DNA of 64,000 bases. Source: Anaerolineae bacterium (GTDB taxonomy: Bacteria > Chloroflexota > Anaerolineae > Promineifilales > Promineifilaceae). Location: the NCBI GenBank assembly GCA_028277515.1, contig JANQGC010000219.1, positions 1-64,000 of the forward strand. Direction: 5' to 3'. Positions within the stretch are counted from its first letter, which is position 1; each line of letters opens with the position of its first letter. Below the pieces are notes generated by a model that ran no database searches, was not told the origin of the DNA, and saw only the letters and a program-made list of their open reading frames with translations. The translations under genes and the position numbers were made by a program. Of this stretch, positions 25,712 to 34,060 are shown one piece after another.

Positions 25712-26037
25712 TTCTTTCTCCTGTGTACACAAACAATCAGTCTGTAATCAATTGGGCGTAAATGTTTCCATTTTCATCAAAAGCCTTCGGTATATATTCT
25801 TCTTCAACTGATTCCAATTTGGGTAACTTATTCGCAATAGGCAGGCTGAAAACTCACCGCTCTTGGGAACCTAAAAACAACAAAGCTCGACCGCCGTAAA
25901 TATCAGACATTTCTGGGATTATTTATGTAGCAAGTGTGATGTCATAGATCAAATGTGTCTGCTTACTACAGATATATTTGGCTGCAGAGGAGCCAGTTTC
26001 CACAATCTACATATCAGATGCTACTCATTAAAACTGG
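25712..26037. other. Intergenic region with a possible gene remnant
   Basis: A 326-base gap between the V8-like protease gene and the propeller gene. It holds the short startless open stretch listed at 25737-25853. Otherwise it is AT-rich DNA with only a loose stem (CCAGTTT/AAACTGG around 25990-26036) after the protease stop. No other gene is visible. Confidence 0.4.
25737..25853 (-). pseudogene. Startless C-terminal gene remnant (tentative)
   Basis: A minus-strand open stretch of 38 codons between two stops, with no ATG, GTG or ribosome site. It reads SLPIANKLPKLESVEEEY, then IPKAFDENGNIYAQLITD, which looks like real protein sequence. It may be the last part of a deleted gene just upstream of the propeller gene. 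It is short, so chance cannot be excluded. Confidence 0.25.
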
Positions 26038-26985
26038 TTACCTCAGAATGGATGAGGCACGGAGAATGGAGCCAATTGCAACACCATAATTATATCCACT
26101 GAACGCACTACAACCGCCATTTGTATGTACACCAACGACTTCACCTGCAAGTGACAGAATCGGAGAGCCAGAAGAGCCGCCTTCTGTGTCGAGGCTGTCA
26201 TATGCGATTTGACCAGAGAGATTATGGTGCATACGGCCAGCTTCAATACGTTTTGGGCGTCCAGATGGATGTTGAATTAGGCAAAGCATCGCGTCTTCTT
26301 CAACGATATCGACACTCGCTGTTTTTAGCGTCCCAAACATCTGGCTCGCCGACTCACCGGCTTCGTTAAGACCAAGTTTGACGACAGCAAAATCAAGTCT
26401 ACCAAGCCTATATTCCTGTAATTTCATGACAGGGAATGCCATCCCAGGTCGAACTTCTCCTGTATCACCATTTACTTGATAATTGAAATTCACCTGCATC
26501 AAGGTAGCTATTCGATCTGGCTCAATCGTGACTCCATTGCGCTGAGGTCGTTGCCAGCCACCACCAAATTGATCAAAGCAATGTCCAGCAGTTAGGAAAA
26601 GGTCATTGCCAATCAACCCACCGCTGCCCCAGCGAACCCCAGCAACATCGCCGGGCGAATTGTTCGGCCCGCTGAATCGATCATGTAGATCATCGAGCCA
26701 TTGGAGTTGGCCAACAGGGGGCTCATATTGATTAACAAACTCACTTGTCACACCGAGTGTTCCATCGTAAGTCTCAACATCTTGAGTGTCATCTAATAAG
26801 CCACAAATGCTCTCAAAGGCATATCCTTCAATCTCCGCTTCAAGCAGTCCAAGTTCATAAATAAGCACTTCTCGTCGCCTTAGCATACTCTTAATTTCAA
26901 ATTGCGGTTCGGTTGATTCTCGCGCATCTGCAATGAACATTTCTACACGTCGCGGACGCGGCAAAGCAACAGGTTTTGGATTCAT
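26038..26985 (-). CDS. V8/trypsin-like serine endopeptidase without signal peptide
   Basis: A 315-residue chymotrypsin-fold protease, nearest to the V8/glutamyl endopeptidase group. Triad: His in FLTAGHCF (about 137), Asp in GRLDFAVVKL (about 198) and Ser in TEGGSSGSPILS (about 270). The protein has about 95 residues before the protease domain, predicted helical (FEIKSMLRRREVLIYELGLLEAEIEGYAF) and not a signal peptide. This may be an adaptor or recognition domain rather than a prosegment. GAGGG precedes the ATG. It lies downstream of the STAND NTPase gene (214-base gap holding a GAGCGG/CCGCTC hairpin at 27020-27040) and upstream of the propeller gene, all minus strand. Confidence 0.88.
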   Translation of the reverse strand: MNPKPVALPRPRRVEMFIADARESTEPQFEIKSMLRRREVLIYELGLLEAEIEGYAFESICGLLDDTQDVETYDGTLGVTSEFVNQYEPPVGQLQWLDDLHDRFSGPNNSPGDVAGVRWGSGGLIGNDLFLTAGHCFDQFGGGWQRPQRNGVTIEPDRIATLMQVNFNYQVNGDTGEVRPGMAFPVMKLQEYRLGRLDFAVVKLGLNEAGESASQMFGTLKTASVDIVEEDAMLCLIQHPSGRPKRIEAGRMHHNLSGQIAYDSLDTEGGSSGSPILSLAGEVVGVHTNGGCSAFSGYNYGVAIGSILRASSILR

Positions 26986-27199
26986 GTTAAATTCCCTCTA
27001 TCAATGTAATTAATGTAGCGAGCGGCATCAGCGTCCGCTCAACTATGAATTAGTGTGTAGCCCATACAAAAACTTTATCATTGATTATGATGATAAAACT
27101 CCCATGAATGGCAGGATTTCTCCCATATATTCAGTTAATATGATTTAGCAGGAAAAGTTGGCTCCCTCTCCTATTATTAAGTTTTTGACTTTTGGCTGA

Positions 27200-29875
27200 T
27201 TAGTCTTGCTTCAAGAGTTGACGTATCTTGTCTACTTCGAGGGGGATGTTCAGGGACGTGAAAAGATCTAACGCTTTCTTCAATTGAGCTCTGCCTTCTT
27301 CAGTATGTTCCTGTGCCAATAAAAATGATCCGTAAACTCTATGTAGATAGGCAGCGATAAAGGAATCTTCATTCCTTTTGGCCCATTGGATGCCTGTCTG
27401 AAAAGCCTGGTTAGCACCGGCTGCATCGCCTTTGGCCTGAATAACCTGGGCAATCGTATAATATGCATAAGGCTGTACCGGCGGATTTTCGGTCATGACG
27501 GCCCGCATGGCGTACTGCTCCGCCTTTTCCAGATCACCTGTTTCGAAGTAAGCTTCGGCTAGATTGCTGCTGATGTGTCCAGGCCAGTGGCTGTGTTTAA
27601 TTTGCTCAAAATAGTGTAAGGCTTGCTCAGCAGGCTCAATCACCTCGTTAAACTGCCCAACATTCAGATAGATCCCCGCTAATTCTGCGCGTAATCCCTC
27701 CACCCGCAGCCGGTTCCTCACCCTCGAATAATAATCCATTGCTGCCTTTGCATATTTGTGTGCTGCCGCAACATTGCCAAGATTGCCCATTGCTAAAGTT
27801 AGCAGATAGTTGGCTCTGGCCTCCCGTTGTTCATCCTTTGCTGCTCTGGCCAGCTTCAGAGCATTTTTCAAGGAGATAGAAGCTTGATGATACTGGCCAC
27901 GATTAACCTCTATATTGCCTCGGAAGATATCAACCTGATACTGAGCTAAATTCGCTTCACGCTCCGCCTCAGCATGTGCAGCCTCCAAACCCCAAGTATG
28001 TCCACGTCTGATAATCAAATCAATGATCTCGTTGGATAGATGGCCCAGTATATTGATGGCTTCATCGTATTTGGCTCGAGCTGCATCCAGGTCACCGAGG
28101 AGCCTATGCGCCTCGCCCCATTGCTCAAGAGCAGTAGCACCTAACTCATTATCAACATGCCAACTGTAGCTGTCCATACCCGAAAGTACGCTATCCAACT
28201 CGCCAAACAACAAGTAGAGGCGGTTTTGTATCACTCGTAGTTGCTTGCCAATCTGGCCTTTAACTTGATCAGGTTGAATATCATTAAAGATGGCATAGGC
28301 CGCTCCCGCATTCCCTTGTGCAATTTCCGTATCCTGGACCGCAAACCAAAGCTGGACGGCCGTCTCTATCTCACCGGCCCGGCATAAATGATGCGCTGTC
28401 GATGTATATTGGGCAAGTCCAGCCCGCACATCCGCTGCCTGGCGATGATATCCTTGCCGCTGCTCCTCTGGTAGCTCGTCATATACAAGCTGCCGGAAAG
28501 CTGGCAAAAGGGTGATGCCGCCAAAGGCATCTGACTTGATCAGTTGACGACGAAATAAATCGGCCAAGCCCGGGTGATTGGTCCAGGCATCAAGAGGCGT
28601 GTAAGAGCGAAAAACCGAGATGCCCGCCAGGGCTTGCTTCTCATTCTTACTCAACCGTTTCCAAAGCCGGCTAAAGAGTGGCTGCATAGCCGGTTTGCGT
28701 CGCAGTGAAAGCGGTATACCTTGATCATCCTCATTGACCAATGCTAGATAAAGCTCCACAAGCCGTGGATTGCCACCAGTGGCTTGATGGACCAACTTAG
28801 GTGAGATAGAGGCAGTAAAAGAGTCCGTCCGCTCGACTAAGGCGACTACATCATCAGTTGTTAATGGCTGCAAGGCGAAATGTGCCGTTGTATCAATGAG
28901 GGCACGCTGCCCTATGAATAGAACGGGAGTAAGCAAACGCAGACCTTCAAGTAGCTCTAGCACCAATTTATGAATACCGTGCCGGGGTTGTGAGGTGCCT
29001 GTTTGCAGCAAGTCGACCTCGTCAAAACAAAGTAAAAAAGACGCCGATTCCAACTGGTCCAGATCTACTCGTAACAGACCCAGGGCTTGCTCAATGCTCT
29101 CCACCTTCCCTTCGGAGGCTGCTAAATGTAACCATAAACCTGAATGCCCACCTCTTTGTAAAAAATGACCTAGAGCAAAAAGTATGCTATTAAGTTCATC
29201 ATTTAGCCCTGGTCGGAATGTGTACCAAAAAGCTTGATTATCAGGCCAAGCATCTAATACAGTCGCCCCAAAACTGCTCTTGCCTATGCCACCAGCGCCG
29301 CTGAGAGCCACTGATTTACCCTGCCGCAGTATCGCCAAGCATTCTGCAAGCACTGCATCCCGGCCAATAAGAGGTGCAGATAGAATTGGGCGCTCAAGCC
29401 GTAAACTGGGTTGGACTAATCGGAGCACTGCTTCTACCAATGCTTGCCTAGCCCGTTCCAAATGCCGGAAAAAAGCAGATTCGCTGACATTGAGCATGTC
29501 GTAAATGGCTCCAACAGCCGAAGGGGGCGTGCGTGGCGGGTAAAAGCGGCGAAAATAGCGGAGATCGAGGAGCAGAAACAGGTAACATGGGCCGCCATTA
29601 TCCATCTCAAGTCGCTCTAGTTCAACGGCGTCCCAAAGACCCTGGCGGGATTGGGGCAATGTGCCTGGCCAGTCTGTTGCCGCGGCCGCGAAGAGAGTTT
29701 TCCTTAACGCCTCTCCCCGCCCTACAATCGTTTCTGGATGTGCGACCGATTTCAAATGCGCACCCAGGAAGTACGGGGTGGCCAATGGTGAATTTCGGCC
29801 CAGCCACTCTGGTTCACCATAATGTTCCAGTGCCTTACGGACAGAAACACGAAAAAATTCGGTTGGTGCTTTCAT
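27200..29875 (-). CDS. STAND-class NTPase with HTH-like and TPR domains
   Basis: An 891-residue signal-transduction NTPase. Residues 1-120 form a region seen in Chloroflexota regulators. Residues 121-150 look like a sigma-4-type helix-turn-helix (IYDMLNVSESAFFRHLERARQAL). The NB-ARC/SWACOS ATPase has Walker A LSGAGGIGKSSF (193-201), Walker B LLCFDEVDLL and a GGNPRLVELYLAL motif. A helical part and about ten TPR-like repeats end the protein. Such proteins are switches used in transcription control or conflict systems. The frame is open for 30 more codons, but AGGGA 7 bases before MKAPTEFF sets the start at 29875. A perfect palindrome lies 38-58 bases upstream. Confidence 0.85.
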   Translation of the reverse strand: MKAPTEFFRVSVRKALEHYGEPEWLGRNSPLATPYFLGAHLKSVAHPETIVGRGEALRKTLFAAAATDWPGTLPQSRQGLWDAVELERLEMDNGGPCYLFLLLDLRYFRRFYPPRTPPSAVGAIYDMLNVSESAFFRHLERARQALVEAVLRLVQPSLRLERPILSAPLIGRDAVLAECLAILRQGKSVALSGAGGIGKSSFGATVLDAWPDNQAFWYTFRPGLNDELNSILFALGHFLQRGGHSGLWLHLAASEGKVESIEQALGLLRVDLDQLESASFLLCFDEVDLLQTGTSQPRHGIHKLVLELLEGLRLLTPVLFIGQRALIDTTAHFALQPLTTDDVVALVERTDSFTASISPKLVHQATGGNPRLVELYLALVNEDDQGIPLSLRRKPAMQPLFSRLWKRLSKNEKQALAGISVFRSYTPLDAWTNHPGLADLFRRQLIKSDAFGGITLLPAFRQLVYDELPEEQRQGYHRQAADVRAGLAQYTSTAHHLCRAGEIETAVQLWFAVQDTEIAQGNAGAAYAIFNDIQPDQVKGQIGKQLRVIQNRLYLLFGELDSVLSGMDSYSWHVDNELGATALEQWGEAHRLLGDLDAARAKYDEAINILGHLSNEIIDLIIRRGHTWGLEAAHAEAEREANLAQYQVDIFRGNIEVNRGQYHQASISLKNALKLARAAKDEQREARANYLLTLAMGNLGNVAAAHKYAKAAMDYYSRVRNRLRVEGLRAELAGIYLNVGQFNEVIEPAEQALHYFEQIKHSHWPGHISSNLAEAYFETGDLEKAEQYAMRAVMTENPPVQPYAYYTIAQVIQAKGDAAGANQAFQTGIQWAKRNEDSFIAAYLHRVYGSFLLAQEHTEEGRAQLKKALDLFTSLNIPLEVDKIRQLLKQD

Positions 29876-30533
29876 GCTTTTTCCCTGAGAGAAAAATGGC
29901 CTATCAACCATATCTTGGTATAGTATACCAAGAGAACGGTCGTTTGTGGGAATATTCATGTGCAACCGAGAAAACGTGGTATAAGTCTTGTTGGATTATA
30001 TCGTAGCGGTCAGTAGAAAAGCCATATGTAAGGAGGAAACTATTTGCAGTGAAGACAACTGCCGTGAGTGAAAAAATTATAGAATAGATGTAAGCTTCTG
30101 TGTGTAGCCAGATCACATCGAACTATCAGATAAATGCATCTCAAGGTAAGTTGGTGGCAGCAAAGCGAATTACCATCTAGACCGACGCAGTATGACTCGC
30201 TTACAGTCGCAACTCCCGAATGACAGGGGCAAAGCCAGTTACAGTCGTGGGCTGGGTACGTAGTATTCACCCAGAGAGTCTCCAAGGAAGTGAGGTATTA
30301 CCAATAGCGATCATTTGTAAAGTCGCTTTGCATTTTTATAATATTTTCAGTATAGCACCTAGTCCTCTCTAAAAAAGTTGCTAACCTAGCGATCTTACTT
30401 TGTTGACTCTTGTCGCTGCACAACCACATTATTTGACGGTGCGGGAGCAAAGTCCGGGATTCTGGGAGTTTTTAGCTTTTTTCTGGGCTATAGTGTTCTG
30501 AATTGGTCATTTATTTTATATGGAGGATTTGAA
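29876..30533. other. Divergent intergenic region of the island
   Basis: A 658-base gap between the STAND gene (minus) and the unknown gene (plus). It holds the palindrome at 29913-29933. A candidate plus-strand promoter lies at 30403-30432: TTGACT, an 18-base spacer, CATTAT. Otherwise there is AT-rich sequence with only tiny frames. A stretch near 30030 has a good AAGGAGG ribosome site in front of a 12-codon GTG frame, too short to call. No RNA gene was recognised. Confidence 0.4.
29913..29933. promoter_or_regulatory. Perfect palindromic operator candidate before STAND gene
   Basis: Half-sites TCTTGGTATA (29913-29922) and TATACCAAGA (29924-29933) are exact inverted copies around a single base. 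On the minus strand the centre reads TATACT, a good -10 box that would put the start of transcription about 30 bases before the STAND ATG. An operator overlapping the -10 box suggests repression, perhaps by the STAND protein itself through its HTH-like domain. Confidence 0.6.
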
Positions 30534-31535
30534 ATGGACCCTAGAATTTTCTGGAAAATTATAGTCGATGTTGACCATTATAATCAAATACATATCAAAA
30601 AAGAGGTAGCACTTTGGCATCTTCGTCAAGACGCTTGGTATCGTCTTCGTTGGCAGGAACAGGACTTGACATCTTCTCTCAAATCAAAGCCGGATAACGA
30701 AGATCCTAATAGTAATGTGTGGGACGGCGCCATTTATTTCAATGGAGATTATTACCTTGAGGCGAAGGACCCTGGATTATTGAACCTGTTAGTGATGTGG
30801 TACGATGATTTCCAAAGGTTCAAGGATTTCCCTGAAACCATGGCATCGGAGCCTGTTTTCGTAGAAGGCGAATATAATACTGAGGATGGAATGGAGGACA
30901 TAAAAAATATCTTCAATTTTTTGCAAATAGTCACTGGCAAAAATAATGATGATAATATATACCCATGTAACTTTGTGCTGGAACAAGATGGTAATCAAGA
31001 TTTCTCACGTCAATTCTGCCGCGAGGTTAACCCTCACGGCGAAGAAGAGCATAGATATCTTGGCGAAAACGTACGTATTGATACCATTATTTCGACTTCT
31101 TATGGTGGTCCAATATTTCATTATCCACAATATCCTCATTTGGAAACGGACCCATCGATTCTTCCATACGATAAAAATTTGGACAGGGTAATCCTTTCGG
31201 AGGATAGCTCTCGGAAAATTGACTGGGAAATCTCCAGAAAACCTGGGCCGTATTTCTCTAAAAGATTTCAACTTCAAGAAGCGCCACGTCAAAAGCATCA
31301 ATTGACCGTTAATCAAGATTATAATTGTGATACAAACAACTACTACTTTCGAATGCTGGTTGATGCGGTGCCGCTAAAACCGGACCCTGAATATAATTAT
31401 ACACCTGCTGCACATAGCTTCCCAATGGGAGAAGCTATATTTCATATTGGTCTTAATCCTGTTACTGAAGAATATTTCGATGGTTTGATCTGGCGTATTG
31501 TCTTTGATCCTAACTCATCTTGTGGAAGCTGTTAA
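30534..31535 (+). CDS. Hypothetical protein, unrecognised
   Basis: A 333-residue protein I do not recognise. It is soluble, acidic, rich in Asn, Asp, Tyr and aromatic residues, with no signal peptide or membrane helix. It opens MDPRIFWKIIVDVDHYNQ and ends in a Cys-rich tail SSCGSC. Internal features are CNFVLEQDG, NQDYNCDTNNYYFRMLVDAV and FPMGEAIFHIGLNPVTEEYFDGLIWRIVFDP. The last resembles beta-strand edges but matches no family I can name. Translation is likely: GGAGG lies 7 bases before the ATG. The gene is more AT-rich than its surroundings and lies between the STAND gene and a transposase remnant, which suggests acquisition. Confidence 0.7.
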   Translation: MDPRIFWKIIVDVDHYNQIHIKKEVALWHLRQDAWYRLRWQEQDLTSSLKSKPDNEDPNSNVWDGAIYFNGDYYLEAKDPGLLNLLVMWYDDFQRFKDFPETMASEPVFVEGEYNTEDGMEDIKNIFNFLQIVTGKNNDDNIYPCNFVLEQDGNQDFSRQFCREVNPHGEEEHRYLGENVRIDTIISTSYGGPIFHYPQYPHLETDPSILPYDKNLDRVILSEDSSRKIDWEISRKPGPYFSKRFQLQEAPRQKHQLTVNQDYNCDTNNYYFRMLVDAVPLKPDPEYNYTPAAHSFPMGEAIFHIGLNPVTEEYFDGLIWRIVFDPNSSCGSC

Positions 31536-31540
31536 TATTG

Positions 31541-32020
31541 GTTCATAAAAGACCGTGTTAACCGAGCAAAGGACCAGGTGGCCGAAAAATTGTAAGCTGA
31601 TTTAGGAAAAGGTTTGCCTAACCGTACACATCTTCAAAATGTCATCAAGGATTTGGATCGGGCAAAGTGGTATCTCTGGCATGGTAATAGTTACCAGGCT
31701 TTGGAGACTCTTGGAACTATCGAAAGTTGTGTGGAAGGATTCGAACCCGATGACAACAGGGCTCATAAACTATGGAGGGATGTGTATGAATTCAGCGTAT
31801 ATATCGGAAACAATGTGGCGTTTATCTCCAACTTTGGAGAACGATATCGGTACGGAGAAATCATCACTACCGCATTTGTAGAGTCCATAGTGATCCGGGT
31901 CATCAGCAAGCGTATGGTCAAGATGCAGCAAATGAGGTGGACACGGGAGGGAGCCCATTTGTTGCCGCAGGTGCGAACCAAAACTCTATCTAAACGAAGA
32001 GCCGTGAAACACTTTCCGCC
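31541..32020 (+). pseudogene. Decayed ISKra4-like transposase, C-terminal part
   Basis: Remnant of an ISKra4-family-like transposase. Recognisable parts are LDRAKWYLWHGNSYQALETL, YIGNNVAFISNFGERYRYGEIITTAFVESIVI and KQ-like KMQQMRWTREGAHLLPQVRTKTL, the conserved C-terminal block of the family. An in-frame TAA at about 31592 separates an upstream piece (KDRVNRAKDQVAEKL). A frameshift after QVRTKTL moves the closing LNEE...NTFRRYP motif to another frame. The N-terminal two thirds are missing, apparently replaced by the unknown gene upstream. No terminal inverted repeats were found. It marks past mobile-element activity at the island edge. Confidence 0.75.
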
Positions 32021-32197
32021 GATATCCAAGGGTGGCACATACTACGGAACACCTACCATTTGGAAGTTCATTGTGGTCTCATTCAATGAAAATTGCAGAT
32101 TCGCGCTCAATGGATTCCATTGCGCTCGCGCAATTAGCTCATCTGTGCTACACTTTTCCCAGCCTGGGCGGCCGCTTTCGGCAGGATAAAAAACAAC

Positions 32198-33418
32198 ATG
32201 ACTCTTGAATTTGAACAATTAGCCCCTGATTTGGAACATATGGTGCAGGAGTTGAGCCGGCGTCAAAATCGGCAGCAAGAGCAGCGCGACCTGATCCTTA
32301 ACCGGCTGATTGAAGTGGCCACTTCCTGGGATGAAATCATCTCGAAAATGGAGCTGGCAAAAGAGGCTGCGGATATGAAATATTATCGCGCGGCCGTACC
32401 CCTACACCACAGCCATCCCTTAAACCGCGGCATTCCTCCGGCCCAAACACCACGGGAAGCTACAATTATCGCCTGCGATGGCTCCCAAATTGTCCCTGAC
32501 CGTCATGCGCCCTTTCTATACTATCTGATCAATACAGGGACAATTGCATACTATCACGGCAATGGACGGCCGCCTGATATTTTTAGCCAACCCACCCTTA
32601 AATATCCTGGTGCTTCTGAACTTGACGAGGAGGATCTATTTACGCTGAACAGCGCCCTTGTCAACTTATGGCGCGATCAATTTGAAATTGAAGCCCTGGA
32701 ATCCACCTTAAAAGAAATACAGCCCCACAATGGGCCTCGCTTAGCCGTTCTGGATCAACGCCTGCTCTATTGGCCAGCAAGCGGACTGCCTGGCCGGGAA
32801 GGACAAAAAGTGGTCGAAGCGTGGCAACAAGCGATGACAGGCATACGGCAAAAGGATACATGGCTGGCCGGTTACATCGACAGGCCCGGTAAGCGTTCCA
32901 TTTTGACCATGCTTCATTCCCTTGAAATCGATCAACCCGAATTCAAGATCAACAGCCTGTATCGCTCAGCGCCGTACACCGGATTAAGCGACATCGATCT
33001 TTACGATTCGATCCTGGAAGTTGGCCAACGCAGCCCTGTCTTCGTTGATATTTCTATGCACAATGACACCTTCCGCGCCCGTGATGAAGAGAATGAGATT
33101 TGCTTCTTCTACTTAAGAACCGGAGAGGGTCCAAGAGAATTAGCCCGCGTCGATATCCCCATGTGGGTCGCTCGTGACGAAGCCACCGTCTCCACCATGC
33201 ACGCTTTGCTTTACGATCAATGTACCATTTTGGGCAGCTATCCTTACGTCATCACTCGCGCGGATGAAATCGCGGTTGTCGGCCGTCGCGATCAAGAAGA
33301 ATTAGAAAATCGTATTGCTTTGCGCCTTGCTGAAATAGGGATGGATGCTCGAATGACAGCCAAGCAACGATCAAAAGGATTTGCCCGTGGGGTGAAAACA
33401 CGTCATGAGCGTCTATAG
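32198..33418 (+). CDS. nurA: NurA-domain nuclease
   Basis: A 406-residue NurA-family nuclease, the 5'-3' end-resection partner of HerA. The N-terminal coiled coil (about 5-60) is followed by the catalytic core with the metal-binding Asp in IIACDGSQIV (about 94) and a second acidic cluster in RLAVLDQRLLYW. The later LARVDIPMWVA and YPYVITRADEIAVVGRRDQEELENRI fit the family C-terminus. It is first in a tight operon with a HAS-barrel-like gene (15-base gap) and herA. Upstream, CTGTGCTACACT at about 32144 could be an extended -10 promoter. Confidence 0.85.
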   Translation: MTLEFEQLAPDLEHMVQELSRRQNRQQEQRDLILNRLIEVATSWDEIISKMELAKEAADMKYYRAAVPLHHSHPLNRGIPPAQTPREATIIACDGSQIVPDRHAPFLYYLINTGTIAYYHGNGRPPDIFSQPTLKYPGASELDEEDLFTLNSALVNLWRDQFEIEALESTLKEIQPHNGPRLAVLDQRLLYWPASGLPGREGQKVVEAWQQAMTGIRQKDTWLAGYIDRPGKRSILTMLHSLEIDQPEFKINSLYRSAPYTGLSDIDLYDSILEVGQRSPVFVDISMHNDTFRARDEENEICFFYLRTGEGPRELARVDIPMWVARDEATVSTMHALLYDQCTILGSYPYVITRADEIAVVGRRDQEELENRIALRLAEIGMDARMTAKQRSKGFARGVKTRHERL

Positions 33419-33433
33419 AAATGGGATGAACTT

Positions 33434-34060
33434 ATGAATGGAGATGGATTGGAAATCGGCCGTGTGCTGCGCGCGTCGACAGAGGGCTTTTCGGTCGGCT
33501 GCCGGGTCAACCAGCTCACCACCCCCGGATTTGGCAGCATGGTCATGGCCCAACCTGTTGAGCCGCGCGAGACGATATTTGGCCTGATATACAACATCAA
33601 TATTGATGACGACCAGCTAATCCGCCGTTTGGTGATGGTTGAAAACCCCAGGCAGGAAGTCATTGAAGATCAACGGCGCAACCGCCTGCTGCCTATTGAG
33701 ATGAGCGTCCTATCCATCGGTTTTAAACATCAAGGCATTCTAACCTATGGACTTCCTCCCCGCCCACCTCTGAATTTGGACCCGGTCACACTTTGCCGGG
33801 ATACGAGCGAAGTGACCCATTTCACCAGCAATTTAAGCTACCTGCGGCTGATTTTACGGGCCGCCAACAGCAACGTACCCGTCGATCAATTATTGGTCGC
33901 CCACATCAGCAATGTCTATCAAATTCGAGGTGCAGACGCTGCCTGGGCATTAGAGGCCATCCATGAACTCATTGAACTGCTGCGCGGCAGCTATGAAATA
34001 TTAATTCCCACCCTGGAAGCGTTGAGTGTGGCCATTCCCGGCCTGGAGATTGCAGCATGA
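33434..34060 (+). CDS. HAS-barrel-like protein between NurA and HerA
   Basis: A 208-residue protein of uncertain family. Its first 60 residues (LEIGRVLRASTEGFSVGCRV, then GSMVMAQPVEPRETIFGLIYNINIDDDQ) resemble the HAS-barrel that forms the N-terminus of HerA ATPases; the next gene's HerA starts with a parallel pattern (PIGTIIGGGLKEGFLIRL...GSFVVC...YFGLVTDL). The rest is mixed alpha/beta with a helical C-terminus and no nuclease or NTPase motif. It overlaps the herA ATG by 4 bases (ATGA), so it is translationally coupled. It may be a third component bridging NurA and HerA. Domain call is by eye. Confidence 0.6.
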   Translation: MNGDGLEIGRVLRASTEGFSVGCRVNQLTTPGFGSMVMAQPVEPRETIFGLIYNINIDDDQLIRRLVMVENPRQEVIEDQRRNRLLPIEMSVLSIGFKHQGILTYGLPPRPPLNLDPVTLCRDTSEVTHFTSNLSYLRLILRAANSNVPVDQLLVAHISNVYQIRGADAAWALEAIHELIELLRGSYEILIPTLEALSVAIPGLEIAA

